Assembly (NCBI RefSeq): GCF_030216305.1
Contig: NZ_JASOKT010000010.1
Span: 1-64,000 of the forward strand
DNA: 64,000 nt
Direction of reading: 5' to 3'
DNA from: Actinotignum timonense
Lineage (GTDB): Bacteria > Actinomycetota > Actinomycetes > Actinomycetales > Actinomycetaceae
Within the stretch, counting starts at the first letter, position 1; every line of letters begins with the position of its first letter. The notes under the pieces were generated by a model. It made no database searches, was not told the origin of the DNA, and saw only the letters and a list, made by a program, of their open reading frames with translations. Below, in pieces: positions 53,133 through 61,547 of this stretch. The position numbers were made by a program, and so were the translations under genes.

Positions 53133-54572
53133 ATGGAGATGATGGAGCGGGCTGAACACAGGCGTGACGCCGCTCTAGCCTGCCTGGATTCCACCGAACA
53201 AGCAGCGCGTGGGCAGTTCTTCACCCCACCGGCCGTTGCTGACATCATGGCACGGATGGTGCGGATGTCGCATCTGCCGGAATCTGGCGTGATCCGCATC
53301 CTTGATCCCGGTGCAGGAACCGGAATGCTCAGCGTTGCGGTGGCTAGTTATCTGCGCGCGGCCCGCCCGAATCTCACGCTTGAGATCACCGCGGTTGAGA
53401 ACGATCCGGCCCTTCTCCCCGCGTTGAGGGAAGCCCTGGCGGACTGCGCACACTTGGGTGCCACGGTCACGCTTGTCCCGGAAAATTACTTCGAATGGGC
53501 TCCGCGGGCGCGGCAATATTTCGATCTCATTATTCAGAATCCTCCGTATCACAAACTCCGCGTGGGAAGCCCGGATGATGTAGCGCTGCGCGCGCATGGA
53601 ATCCAGGTTCCTAACGTGTATGCGGCCTTCATGGCACTGGGGATTCGTCAATTGGGGCCACGGGGCCAGATGGTAGTTATTTCGCCGCGCTCGTGGATGA
53701 ATGGCACCTACTATTCGCGCTTCCGCAAGGATCTCATCAGCCGGGTTTCCCTTGACGCGATTCACACCTTTGAGTCCCGGTCCCTGATTTTTGGGGATAT
53801 GGATGTCCTGCAAGAGTCGATCATTATGTGTGTGAGCGCAGGAATCCAAGGGGATCGGATCCTCATCCGTTCTTCCATGGATGCTTACGCTCCGGTTCGT
53901 GAACGTACCGTAGCAACAGCGGAGGTCATCCGGTCCAACGCTATTTTTGTGCCGGCCTCGCAAAGCGATAGCGATGCGGTTTCCTGGATGGAAAGTTTCC
54001 CTTATACCCTGGCTGATCTTGGGCTCAATGTTTCAACTGGCAAGGTGGTTGGTTTTCGCTGCAAAGAAATAGTGCATCCCAATCCCGACCTTCACTCTCA
54101 ACGCTTGATCTACCCGACGAATATCGTCGATCACCGGGTTGTTCATCCGCGAGCCACACTGTCAAAGCCGCAGTGGATTAACCCGGTAGATAGTGCCGGG
54201 CTAAAACTGCTATGCCCGGCCGGCAGCTATGTGCTGGTAAAAAGATTCTCCTCCAAAGAAGAAGCGCGCAGGATTGTATCGGCCGTTTGGACCAGCGCAG
54301 AACCCTCAGCTTTCGACAATAAGCTCAATTACATCCACGAATCCGGTGGCGGCCTCGATCCGGTGCTGGCCCGCGGGATCGCACTCTGGCTCAACTCCCC
54401 CCAGGTTGATGCCTATTTCCGTGTTTTCAGTGGCCATACTCAAGTGAATGCCACCGATCTGCGCCTCCTGAAATTCCCGGACCGCGACGCGCTGGTCAGC
54501 CTTGCTCGGCAGAACGGCAATCCAGCGCTGAACGTACAGCACTTATGTGACGGGAGAATAAAAGCAGCATGA
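53133..54572 (+). CDS. Type II N6-adenine DNA methyltransferase (BsuBI/PstI-type system)
   Basis: A 479-residue methyltransferase. Motif I (ILDPGAGTGMLSVAV, near residue 55) binds S-adenosylmethionine and motif IV NPPY (near 145) is the adenine-methylating active site. This gamma-class layout matches methylases of the CTGCAG-recognising BsuBI/PstI systems. TAGGAT ends exactly 6 nt before ATG 53133, so translation is probably leaderless; in-frame ATG 53142 is an alternative. The endonuclease gene overlaps as ATGA, giving early methylation before cutting. Confidence 0.88.
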   Translation: MEMMERAEHRRDAALACLDSTEQAARGQFFTPPAVADIMARMVRMSHLPESGVIRILDPGAGTGMLSVAVASYLRAARPNLTLEITAVENDPALLPALREALADCAHLGATVTLVPENYFEWAPRARQYFDLIIQNPPYHKLRVGSPDDVALRAHGIQVPNVYAAFMALGIRQLGPRGQMVVISPRSWMNGTYYSRFRKDLISRVSLDAIHTFESRSLIFGDMDVLQESIIMCVSAGIQGDRILIRSSMDAYAPVRERTVATAEVIRSNAIFVPASQSDSDAVSWMESFPYTLADLGLNVSTGKVVGFRCKEIVHPNPDLHSQRLIYPTNIVDHRVVHPRATLSKPQWINPVDSAGLKLLCPAGSYVLVKRFSSKEEARRIVSAVWTSAEPSAFDNKLNYIHESGGGLDPVLARGIALWLNSPQVDAYFRVFSGHTQVNATDLRLLKFPDRDALVSLARQNGNPALNVQHLCDGRIKAA

Positions 54573-55516
54573 GTACTTTAGAAGAAGCGCGCGCCATCCT
54601 GAGAGCGCTGGAATTCGACGACAAACGCACAAACGCCATGTCCGGGCGTACGCTCATGGCATTAGCCGGTGTAGATGCACACACCCCCTGGGTAAAGGCA
54701 ACCACCGAGAGGATGGGCGTGCGAGCCATCATGGACTGGATGCGCGAAAAACTTGACTATCCGATTGCTGAAAACTCACGTGAAACAGTACGTAGGTTTG
54801 TTCTGCACCAGTTCATTGAGGCGGGATTTTGTCTTTATAACGACGACGACCCATCGCGCCCAACAAATTCATCCCTGAATAACTACCGCCTCAACCCCGA
54901 AGTGATACTCGCGATACGCCAATTCGGAACTCCTGATTTTGATGCTGCTGTTGCTGAGTACCTCGCTGATATGCCCGGGCTTGCTACGCGATATGCCCAA
55001 GCCAGAGAGATCACCAGGATTCCCGTGACTCTCCCGAACGGGAAAGGCATAAGCCTCAAAGGTGGTGGGCAAAATACTCTCCTGAAGGCCATGATCGAGG
55101 ATTTCTGCGGCTTCTTCATTCCTGGCGGCGAAGTGCTGTACGTAGGAGATGCCGATTCGAAACTTCTGCTCTTCGACGAAGATCGGCTGCGAGTGCTCGG
55201 GGTTCAGCTCGATACACACGGAAAACTTCCCGATCTGATCGTCTACGACCCGGGTAAAAATTGGCTGTTCCTCATGGAAGCTGCTTCCACACACGGCCCA
55301 GTTGACCACACGCGTAAAAACGAATTGTCACGACTTTTCGCCTCCTGTACAGCAGATCTCGTCTACGTATCCTGTTTTCCGGATTTAGTCACTATGCGCA
55401 GGTTCCTGACCGATCTTGCATGGGAAACAGAAGCGTGGGTCGCTACCGATCCAACGCATATGATTCATTTCAATGGCAAGCGATTCCTCGGACCATACAA
55501 TGAAACACATGGATAA
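54569..55516 (+). CDS. BsuBI/PstI-family restriction endonuclease
   Basis: A 315-residue enzyme. The C-terminal half carries the family's PD-(D/E)xK-like core: GGEVLYVGDADSKLLLFDED, KLPDLIVYDPGKNWLFLMEA and STHGPVDHTRKNELSRLF. The N-terminal helical part (residues 1-150) matches the specificity region of this family. Known members cut CTGCAG; specificity here is inferred. It is translationally coupled to its methylase. The gene is AT-richer than its neighbours, consistent with recent transfer. Confidence 0.88.
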   Translation: MSTLEEARAILRALEFDDKRTNAMSGRTLMALAGVDAHTPWVKATTERMGVRAIMDWMREKLDYPIAENSRETVRRFVLHQFIEAGFCLYNDDDPSRPTNSSLNNYRLNPEVILAIRQFGTPDFDAAVAEYLADMPGLATRYAQAREITRIPVTLPNGKGISLKGGGQNTLLKAMIEDFCGFFIPGGEVLYVGDADSKLLLFDEDRLRVLGVQLDTHGKLPDLIVYDPGKNWLFLMEAASTHGPVDHTRKNELSRLFASCTADLVYVSCFPDLVTMRRFLTDLAWETEAWVATDPTHMIHFNGKRFLGPYNETHG

Positions 55517-55697
55517 AAAGCCACTCGAGCAGAAAGATTCGCCACTGCTGCGGCTGTGGAAAAACGGGGAAGTACAGGAAGCAACAATTCCGTGGCCGGA
55601 CCTTGTTGAACTTGCGTCTACGCCCGCCGAGCCGACGCCCGATGGGCCAACGGCCAGCGAGATTCTGCAACAGATGCGCGAAGAAGAACGCTACTAG
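55500..55697 (+). CDS. Small acidic protein after the endonuclease (antitoxin-tail-like)
   Basis: A 65-residue protein overlapping the endonuclease gene by 17 bp. The N-terminal part is KKPLEQKDSPLLRLWKNGEV; the C-terminus TASEILQQMREEERY resembles the toxin-binding tail of Phd/YefM-type antitoxins, but the DNA-binding half is missing. It could be a controller or inhibitor of the restriction enzyme, a remnant, or an unrelated small protein. ATG 55509 is an alternative start. Confidence 0.5.
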   Translation: MKHMDKKPLEQKDSPLLRLWKNGEVQEATIPWPDLVELASTPAEPTPDGPTASEILQQMREEERY

Positions 55698-55791
55698 GTT
55701 CCCTGAGCCACAAGCCATGCGGGAATAGCACCGCCAGGATTCGTGTTAAACCGGGTGCACCCCACCTCGGGGCTGAAGAAGGAGGCGCACC

Positions 55792-56037
55792 ATGGCAACA
55801 GAAGAATTTGATCGCACTATCGAGCTGAAAGTCACCGGGATGACCTGCGAAAACTGCGTCAAGCACGTGAGCGCGGAACTCGATGCTCTCCCGGATGTCA
55901 ACAGCGTGCTGGTCACCCTGAACCCGGAAGGTACCTCCTCGGTGCTCGTGTACACCCCGCACGATTTTTCCGACGAGGACCTCAAAGCCGCGGTAGCCGA
56001 AGCCGGCGACTACACCGTGACCGAGATCATCCGCTAA
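55792..56037 (+). CDS. copZ: Copper chaperone, heavy-metal-associated domain
   Basis: An 81-residue single HMA domain with the metal-binding motif GMTCENC near residues 16-22. It should carry Cu(I) to the ATPase encoded 111 bp downstream. ATG 55792 has AGGAGG about 5-6 nt upstream. Gene order copZ-copA is the common copper-homeostasis layout; no csoR is seen in the window. Confidence 0.9.
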   Translation: MATEEFDRTIELKVTGMTCENCVKHVSAELDALPDVNSVLVTLNPEGTSSVLVYTPHDFSDEDLKAAVAEAGDYTVTEIIR

Positions 56038-56148
56038 ACACCACCCACTCGCACAAATAATGTAGGCACCCGCTGCCTTAACAAACACACTGCCGCGCGC
56101 CACCACCCGCGGCGGCTCACTCAGTGCGCCCACGTAAGGAGATTTTTC

Positions 56149-58599
56149 GTGTCCGAGCCCTCCCAGGCCGCAGCTGCGCCGTCGTACCCCATCGCACGCA
56201 ACACCACAAGCAGCGCGAGCGAAAAACTTGACGCCGCCCCCGTTGCCGAAGTGAACCTCGCAATTTCCGGGATGACCTGCGCTTCCTGCGTGGCGCGCGT
56301 GGAAAAGAAACTCAATAAACTGCCCGGAGTGCGCGCCTCCGTCAACCTCGCCACCGACGAAGCCCGCCTCGAGCTCAGCGAAACCGGGGCGCAGCTGGAC
56401 ACCGCAGATTTCCTCGCCCAGGTGAGCGCGGCCGGCTACGAAGCCCGGCTCATTTCCCGCACGGGCACTATCAATCCGCACGACGACGCGCACCCGGCTA
56501 CCACCAACCCGAACACGCACGCCGATGCCGCCCGCGCAGCAACCGCTACGCGTGAAGCAGCTGACGCCCAAGCAAGCGCCCGCATCGCCTCGCTGCGGCG
56601 CCGTTTCTGGATCTCGCTGACCCTCTCCATCCCCGTGGTGGCACTCTCCATGATCCCGGCCCTGCAATTCCCGTACTGGCAGTGGGTCATCGGTGCGCTC
56701 ACCCTCCCGATCGCGCTCTGGTGCGGTTGGCCCTTCCACCGTTCGGCCGCCGCCGCGCTGCGCCACGGCTCCACCACCATGGACACGCTCATCTCGCTGG
56801 GCACCCTGGCCTCGCTGGGCTGGTCGATCTGGGCACTACTGTGGGGCGGAGCCGGCGGCGCGGACTACCGCATGTCCATGACCGGCATCCACGCGCTCGC
56901 CACCGGCGCCGCGCACGGCTCCCACGTGTATTTCGAAACCGCGGCCATGATCGTCACCTTCCTCCTGCTGGGGCGCTGGCTAGAGACCCGCTCGCGCCGC
57001 AGCGCCGGCGATGCGCTGCGGTCCCTCCTCGCTTTAGGGGCCGACGACGCACGCCGGGTACGCACCGCCTCCGGAGCGGATGTTGATGAAATTATTCCTG
57101 CCAGCGACCTGGCCGTCGGCGACGAATTCCTCGTGGCCCCCGGCACGAAAATTGCGACCGACGGAGTGGTGGTCTCCGGGACTACCGCGGTGGACGCCAG
57201 CCTCCTCACCGGCGAATCCACCCCCATTGACGTGGGCCCGGGCGATGAGGTGACCGGAGCAACCCTCACCACCGCCGGCGCGATCCGGGTGCGGGCCACC
57301 CGGGTGGGCCGCGATACCACCCTGGCGCAGATGGGCCGCCTCCTCACCCGCGCCCAATCCGGGAAAGCACCGGTGCAGGCCCTGGCGGACCGGGTCTCCG
57401 CGGTATTTGTGCCCGCCGTTATCCTCATTGCGCTCGCGACATTCGGGGTGCGCCTGGCGCTCGGCAACCCCCTGGATCTGGCCATCATGACCGCCATTAC
57501 GGTGCTGGTGGTGGCCTGCCCCTGTGCTCTAGGCTTGGCCACACCCACCGCGCTCATGGTGGGTTCCGGGCGGGCCAGCCAGCGCGGCATCCTTATCCAC
57601 GGCCCGGAAACCCTGGAAAGCGCACATAGCGTAGACACCATCATCTTGGATAAAACCGGCACTCTCACCACCGGAACCATGGCCGTGGACCGGGTGACCC
57701 TCCCGCCGGCGGGGGCTGATGGCGCGGCTGGCGGCGTCGTCGCTACAAAAGAAGCGCTCGCCCTGGCCGCGAGCGTGGATAACTATTCCGAGCATCCCCT
57801 CGCCCGCGCCATCGTGGCCCGGGCGCGTGAGGAGGGGCTGCAGCTCGCCCCCGCCACCGATTTTGAGAATCTGGCCGGGCAGGGCGTGCGCGCCACCATC
57901 GGCGGGCAGCGCTACTATGCGGCATCCCCGCGGGCGCTGCGGGAGGCCGGAGTGGATCTCTCCGAGTGGGAGAGCGTGCTGGAAGAAGCCGCGAGCGGCG
58001 GGGCGTCCCTGGTGATGTTGGCGCGCGAGGGCGAGGTAAGCGAAGCGCTCGCCCTCGTGACGGTGCGCGACCAGCTGCGCCCCACCTCCGCCGCGGCCGT
58101 CGCCGAGCTCAAAGACCTGGGCCTCACCCCGATTCTGGCCTCCGGGGATAACGCGGCCACCACGCGGGCGGTGGCCCGGGCCGCCGGCATTGACATCGTG
58201 CACGCCGAGGTCCTCCCCGCGGACAAGGTCCTGGTGGTGGAAGCGGCGCGCGCAGCCGGTGCGCGGGTTGCGATGGTCGGTGACGGGGTGAACGACGCCG
58301 CAGCTCTAGCCGCCGCGGACCTCTCCATCGCGATGGGTTCGGGCACCGATGTGGCCAAGGCCGCCTCAGATATCACCATCGTCAATTCCGATCTGCGCAA
58401 TGTGGGCGCGGCGCTGCGCATCTCCGCCGCCACCTTGCGGGTCATCCGCCAGAATCTGGCCTGGGCTTTCGGCTACAACCTCATCGCTATTCCGGCGGCG
58501 GTGGCCGGGATTATCCTGCCGGGTTTGGCCGCGGCGGCCATGGCTTCCTCCTCGGTTATCGTGGTGCTCAATTCGCTGCGGCTGCGCCGGGCCGAGTAG
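56149..58599 (+). CDS. copA: Copper-translocating P1B-type ATPase
   Basis: An 816-residue exporter. An N-terminal HMA domain has GMTCASC (near residue 43). It has about eight membrane segments with the CPC ion site (VACPCALGLATPTALMVG, near 459), phosphorylation site DKTGTLTTG (near 502), the HP locus SEHPLA and hinge GDGVNDAAAL (near 710). It pumps Cu(I) out of the cytoplasm. GTG 56149 has AAGGAG upstream. The disordered N-terminal tail AAAAPSYPIA contains an exact dispersed 16-mer (56173-56188). Confidence 0.93.
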   Translation: MSEPSQAAAAPSYPIARNTTSSASEKLDAAPVAEVNLAISGMTCASCVARVEKKLNKLPGVRASVNLATDEARLELSETGAQLDTADFLAQVSAAGYEARLISRTGTINPHDDAHPATTNPNTHADAARAATATREAADAQASARIASLRRRFWISLTLSIPVVALSMIPALQFPYWQWVIGALTLPIALWCGWPFHRSAAAALRHGSTTMDTLISLGTLASLGWSIWALLWGGAGGADYRMSMTGIHALATGAAHGSHVYFETAAMIVTFLLLGRWLETRSRRSAGDALRSLLALGADDARRVRTASGADVDEIIPASDLAVGDEFLVAPGTKIATDGVVVSGTTAVDASLLTGESTPIDVGPGDEVTGATLTTAGAIRVRATRVGRDTTLAQMGRLLTRAQSGKAPVQALADRVSAVFVPAVILIALATFGVRLALGNPLDLAIMTAITVLVVACPCALGLATPTALMVGSGRASQRGILIHGPETLESAHSVDTIILDKTGTLTTGTMAVDRVTLPPAGADGAAGGVVATKEALALAASVDNYSEHPLARAIVARAREEGLQLAPATDFENLAGQGVRATIGGQRYYAASPRALREAGVDLSEWESVLEEAASGGASLVMLAREGEVSEALALVTVRDQLRPTSAAAVAELKDLGLTPILASGDNAATTRAVARAAGIDIVHAEVLPADKVLVVEAARAAGARVAMVGDGVNDAAALAAADLSIAMGSGTDVAKAASDITIVNSDLRNVGAALRISAATLRVIRQNLAWAFGYNLIAIPAAVAGIILPGLAAAAMASSSVIVVLNSLRLRRAE

Positions 58600-58669
58600 T
58601 TCCGCGCCGAATCGCTGGGCGCACGCCGCCGCACGCGCACCACGGCCGGCGCTGCGCCGGGCCGAATAA
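58581..58669. repeat. Duplicated 3' end of copA
   Basis: GCTGCGCCGGGCCGA occurs at 58581-58595, just before the copA stop TAG, and again at 58651-58665, where it is followed by TAA. The downstream copy is noncoding. It is another case of a gene's terminal codons repeated beyond the stop. Confidence 0.7.
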
Positions 58670-58718
58670 CCACGCCGGGTCACAGGAGAAACTAATACCT
58701 ATCAACTAGACTGGGCTG

Positions 58719-61547
58719 GTGCGCCACAACGAGGAAACGAGCCCGGTCCAGCCGGCGGAGGTAGAAGCCGCCCCGGCTGCGGTAAGCGCGCCAGAAGCAC
58801 AGGCTTCCGTTTCCACCGCTTCACCGGCGCCTGCGGAAACTTCCCTTGAGGAGCACACCGAACCCGCGGAGCCTGCCGAACCCGCCGTGCACCGCGTCCT
58901 CCTCGTGGACGAAATCGCGCGCTGGACCCGCCGCCCCGCCAACCTGCTGCGCGGCATCCTCTTCACCCTGGCCGTCGCCGGGATGCTCCTCATCTCCCGC
59001 TTCGGCTACACCACCACCGTGGCCGTCACGCACGACGTCGCCAACGCCGCCCCGGATACCCTCCGCACCATTTTCTCCATGCCCATTAACGTGCTGGAGG
59101 GCCTCGTCTCGCTCTTCCTCCCCCTCCTGCTTTTCTTCGATATCATCCGCTACCGGCGCTGGCGCACCCTCGTGACCGCGCTGGTGGCTATGGCCGGCGC
59201 ACTCGCTATCTGTTACGGCTCCCTGTGGCTTTTCGAGCGTTTTATGCCGACCTCCCAAATCACCATCGACCTCTCGGATACCATCCAAGAACAAGCCGCC
59301 GTGGGCATGCTCCCCTACGTTTCGATTATCGCCACCATCCTGGTGGTGGCCGCTTCCGAACGCCAGGGCCGGCTGGTGCGCACCGGCTGGTGGGCGCTGG
59401 GAATCGTGCTGGTGCTTTCCGTGCTCCAGGGCGCCCAAACGCTGACCGGCGCGCTCACCACCGTGTTCGTGGGGATGGCCTGCGGATATTTCGCGCTCTA
59501 CGCTTTTGGGGATTCGCCCGACCGCGCCACCGGCGCCGCCGTCGTCACTCTCATTCGCCGCGCCGGCCTGGATGCGCGCAGCATTATCCGCGTGGATGCG
59601 GGCGACGACGCCGATATGCACGCGTGGTCCGTTCCCGTAACCGGCCCGCTCGGATATGTGGATACCGCGATTCTCAAAGAACTGCGCGAGGCGCTCACCG
59701 GGCATAGCGGATTGGGCGGCGATACCGGCCACAGCGCGCAAACCAACGCCGCTTTCGCCGCCGATGCGAGCGCGGAAACCGAGGGCGTGCTCCCCGCGAG
59801 CGCGGCGGGCGCCTACCAGCTGGGCGAACCGGAAGACGATATTAACGTGCGCGCCCTCATCACCCGGGCCCGCCACGAGGTCCGCCCGCTTATCGGGGAC
59901 GTCAATTCCCGCCACTACGTGGTTACTTTGGCCGACGGCGCCCATTACGTTGCCGCCCTCATTGACTCGGATCGCGCGGTCCTCGGGCGCCTGGCCAGTG
60001 CTTGGCAGCGAGCCACCCTCACCCAGGTCACCCAGCGGACCGGGGATAACGTGGAGGAAACTGCCGAACGCACCCTCCTCATGGAAGCCCTCGCGGTGAA
60101 CGCCGGGGTGGCCCCGCGGCGCGATGCACATTACGCGGCGGCCGGCGCGTCCGCCGTCGTCGCTTTTGCTGATATCGAGGCCGTTCCCCTCACGGATCTG
60201 GAGCCGGAAGACATCTCCGACGCGGCGCTGGACTCCATGTGGTCCACGCTCGAACGCGCGCACGCACGCGGGCTCACCCACCACGATATTCGCGCCGGGG
60301 TGGTCGCGGTGCGCGGGGACGAAGCCCTCATCACCCATTGGCGCAACGGCAGTTTTTCTTCTAATGAGCTTTCCCGGCATATTGATTTGGCGCAGCTGTA
60401 CCTGCTCCAGGCGGTGGCGGTGGGCCCCGAGCGCGCCGTTGCTTCCGCGTTGCGCTGCATTTCCCGCGACCGGCTCTCCTCGGTGGCCCCGACGATCCAG
60501 CGCACCATTATGCCGGCGCAAACCCTGGCCGAACTTGAGGATAAAAAGGGCGTGCAGCGCATGCGCGAGGTGCTCCTGGAGGTCCTCCCGCAGGATATTG
60601 GCACCGCCACCCAGACCATCCAGCTGCGTAAATTCTCCGCGAAGACGATTATTACCATCGTCATCGGGGTGCTTGCCATCTTTATTCTGCTCGGTTCGAT
60701 TAATTTCACCGAGCTGCAAGAAACGATTCGCAACGCCAACCCGTGGTGGATGCTCGCCGCGTTTATCGCCAGTTTCGCAACGTACGTGGGCGCGGCGCTG
60801 TGCCTGAAGGCCTACACGGCCGAACGCCTGCCGCTGTGGGAAACCAGCGAGGTGCAGATCGCCGCTTCGGTGCTGGGCTTGGTTATGCCGGCCGGTATCG
60901 GGCCGCTCGCCCTCAATTTGCGTTACCTGCAACGCAACCAGGTGGCCACCCCGGTGGCGGTTGCCACCGTGTCCTTGGTGCAGATCGCGCAATTTATTAC
61001 CACGGTGCTGCTGCTGTTGGCCCTCGGGCTGCTCACCGGCGACTTCGGGAATCTTTCCATCCCGAGCACCTCCGTGATGCTCATCGTGGCGGCGGTGGCG
61101 GCCCTGGGTGCGGCCGTCTACTTCATTCGCCCGCTGCGCCGCAAGGTCATTGAGCTGGTGCGCCCCACCATCGAGCAGGTGTGGCCGCGCGTGGTGTGGC
61201 TGGCTACCCACCCGTCCCGGATTCTCGCCGGTTTCGGCGGTTCCCTCCTCATGACGGTGAGTTTCGTGGCGGCTTTCGGTTTCTCCCTGGCGGCCTTCGG
61301 GGAGACCCTGCCGGTGGTCACTCTGGCGATCACCTACCTGGTTTCCAATTCGGTGGGCTCCCTGGTGCCCTCCCCCGGCGGTATCGGCCCGGTGGAAGCG
61401 GCCCTCACCGGCGGGCTCACCATCGCTGGCCTGCCGTATTCGGTGGCCTTCTCCACCGCAATCCTGTACCGCCTGCTCACCTTCTGGGCGCGGGTTCCCA
61501 TCGGCTGGTTCGCGCTGCGTCACCTCCAGAAGAAGGACATTATCTAA
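58719..61547 (+). CDS. Flippase-like (UPF0104/MprF TM) protein with kinase-like domain
   Basis: A 942-residue membrane protein. Acidic Ala/Pro-rich N-terminus (~65 residues), then about six membrane segments (85-270), a soluble domain (280-610) with a protein-kinase-like pattern (LTHHDIRAGVVAVRGDEALI), and a C-terminal membrane domain (640-930) of the lysylphosphatidylglycerol synthase transmembrane type (FIASFATYVGAALCLKAYTA, GIGPLALNLRYLQRNQV, PSPGGIGPVEAALTGGLTIA). It could flip or modify lipid-linked molecules. GTG 58719 follows TAGACT by exactly 6 nt, consistent with a leaderless mRNA. The next gene overlaps by one base. Confidence 0.8.
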   Translation: MRHNEETSPVQPAEVEAAPAAVSAPEAQASVSTASPAPAETSLEEHTEPAEPAEPAVHRVLLVDEIARWTRRPANLLRGILFTLAVAGMLLISRFGYTTTVAVTHDVANAAPDTLRTIFSMPINVLEGLVSLFLPLLLFFDIIRYRRWRTLVTALVAMAGALAICYGSLWLFERFMPTSQITIDLSDTIQEQAAVGMLPYVSIIATILVVAASERQGRLVRTGWWALGIVLVLSVLQGAQTLTGALTTVFVGMACGYFALYAFGDSPDRATGAAVVTLIRRAGLDARSIIRVDAGDDADMHAWSVPVTGPLGYVDTAILKELREALTGHSGLGGDTGHSAQTNAAFAADASAETEGVLPASAAGAYQLGEPEDDINVRALITRARHEVRPLIGDVNSRHYVVTLADGAHYVAALIDSDRAVLGRLASAWQRATLTQVTQRTGDNVEETAERTLLMEALAVNAGVAPRRDAHYAAAGASAVVAFADIEAVPLTDLEPEDISDAALDSMWSTLERAHARGLTHHDIRAGVVAVRGDEALITHWRNGSFSSNELSRHIDLAQLYLLQAVAVGPERAVASALRCISRDRLSSVAPTIQRTIMPAQTLAELEDKKGVQRMREVLLEVLPQDIGTATQTIQLRKFSAKTIITIVIGVLAIFILLGSINFTELQETIRNANPWWMLAAFIASFATYVGAALCLKAYTAERLPLWETSEVQIAASVLGLVMPAGIGPLALNLRYLQRNQVATPVAVATVSLVQIAQFITTVLLLLALGLLTGDFGNLSIPSTSVMLIVAAVAALGAAVYFIRPLRRKVIELVRPTIEQVWPRVVWLATHPSRILAGFGGSLLMTVSFVAAFGFSLAAFGETLPVVTLAITYLVSNSVGSLVPSPGGIGPVEAALTGGLTIAGLPYSVAFSTAILYRLLTFWARVPIGWFALRHLQKKDII

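Noticed and set aside
55740..55791. CsoR-type copper operator upstream of copZ
   Set aside because: A CCCC-ACCT-CGGGG dyad near 55762 is suggestive, but it is too short and GC-rich to claim without a matrix score or a csoR gene nearby.
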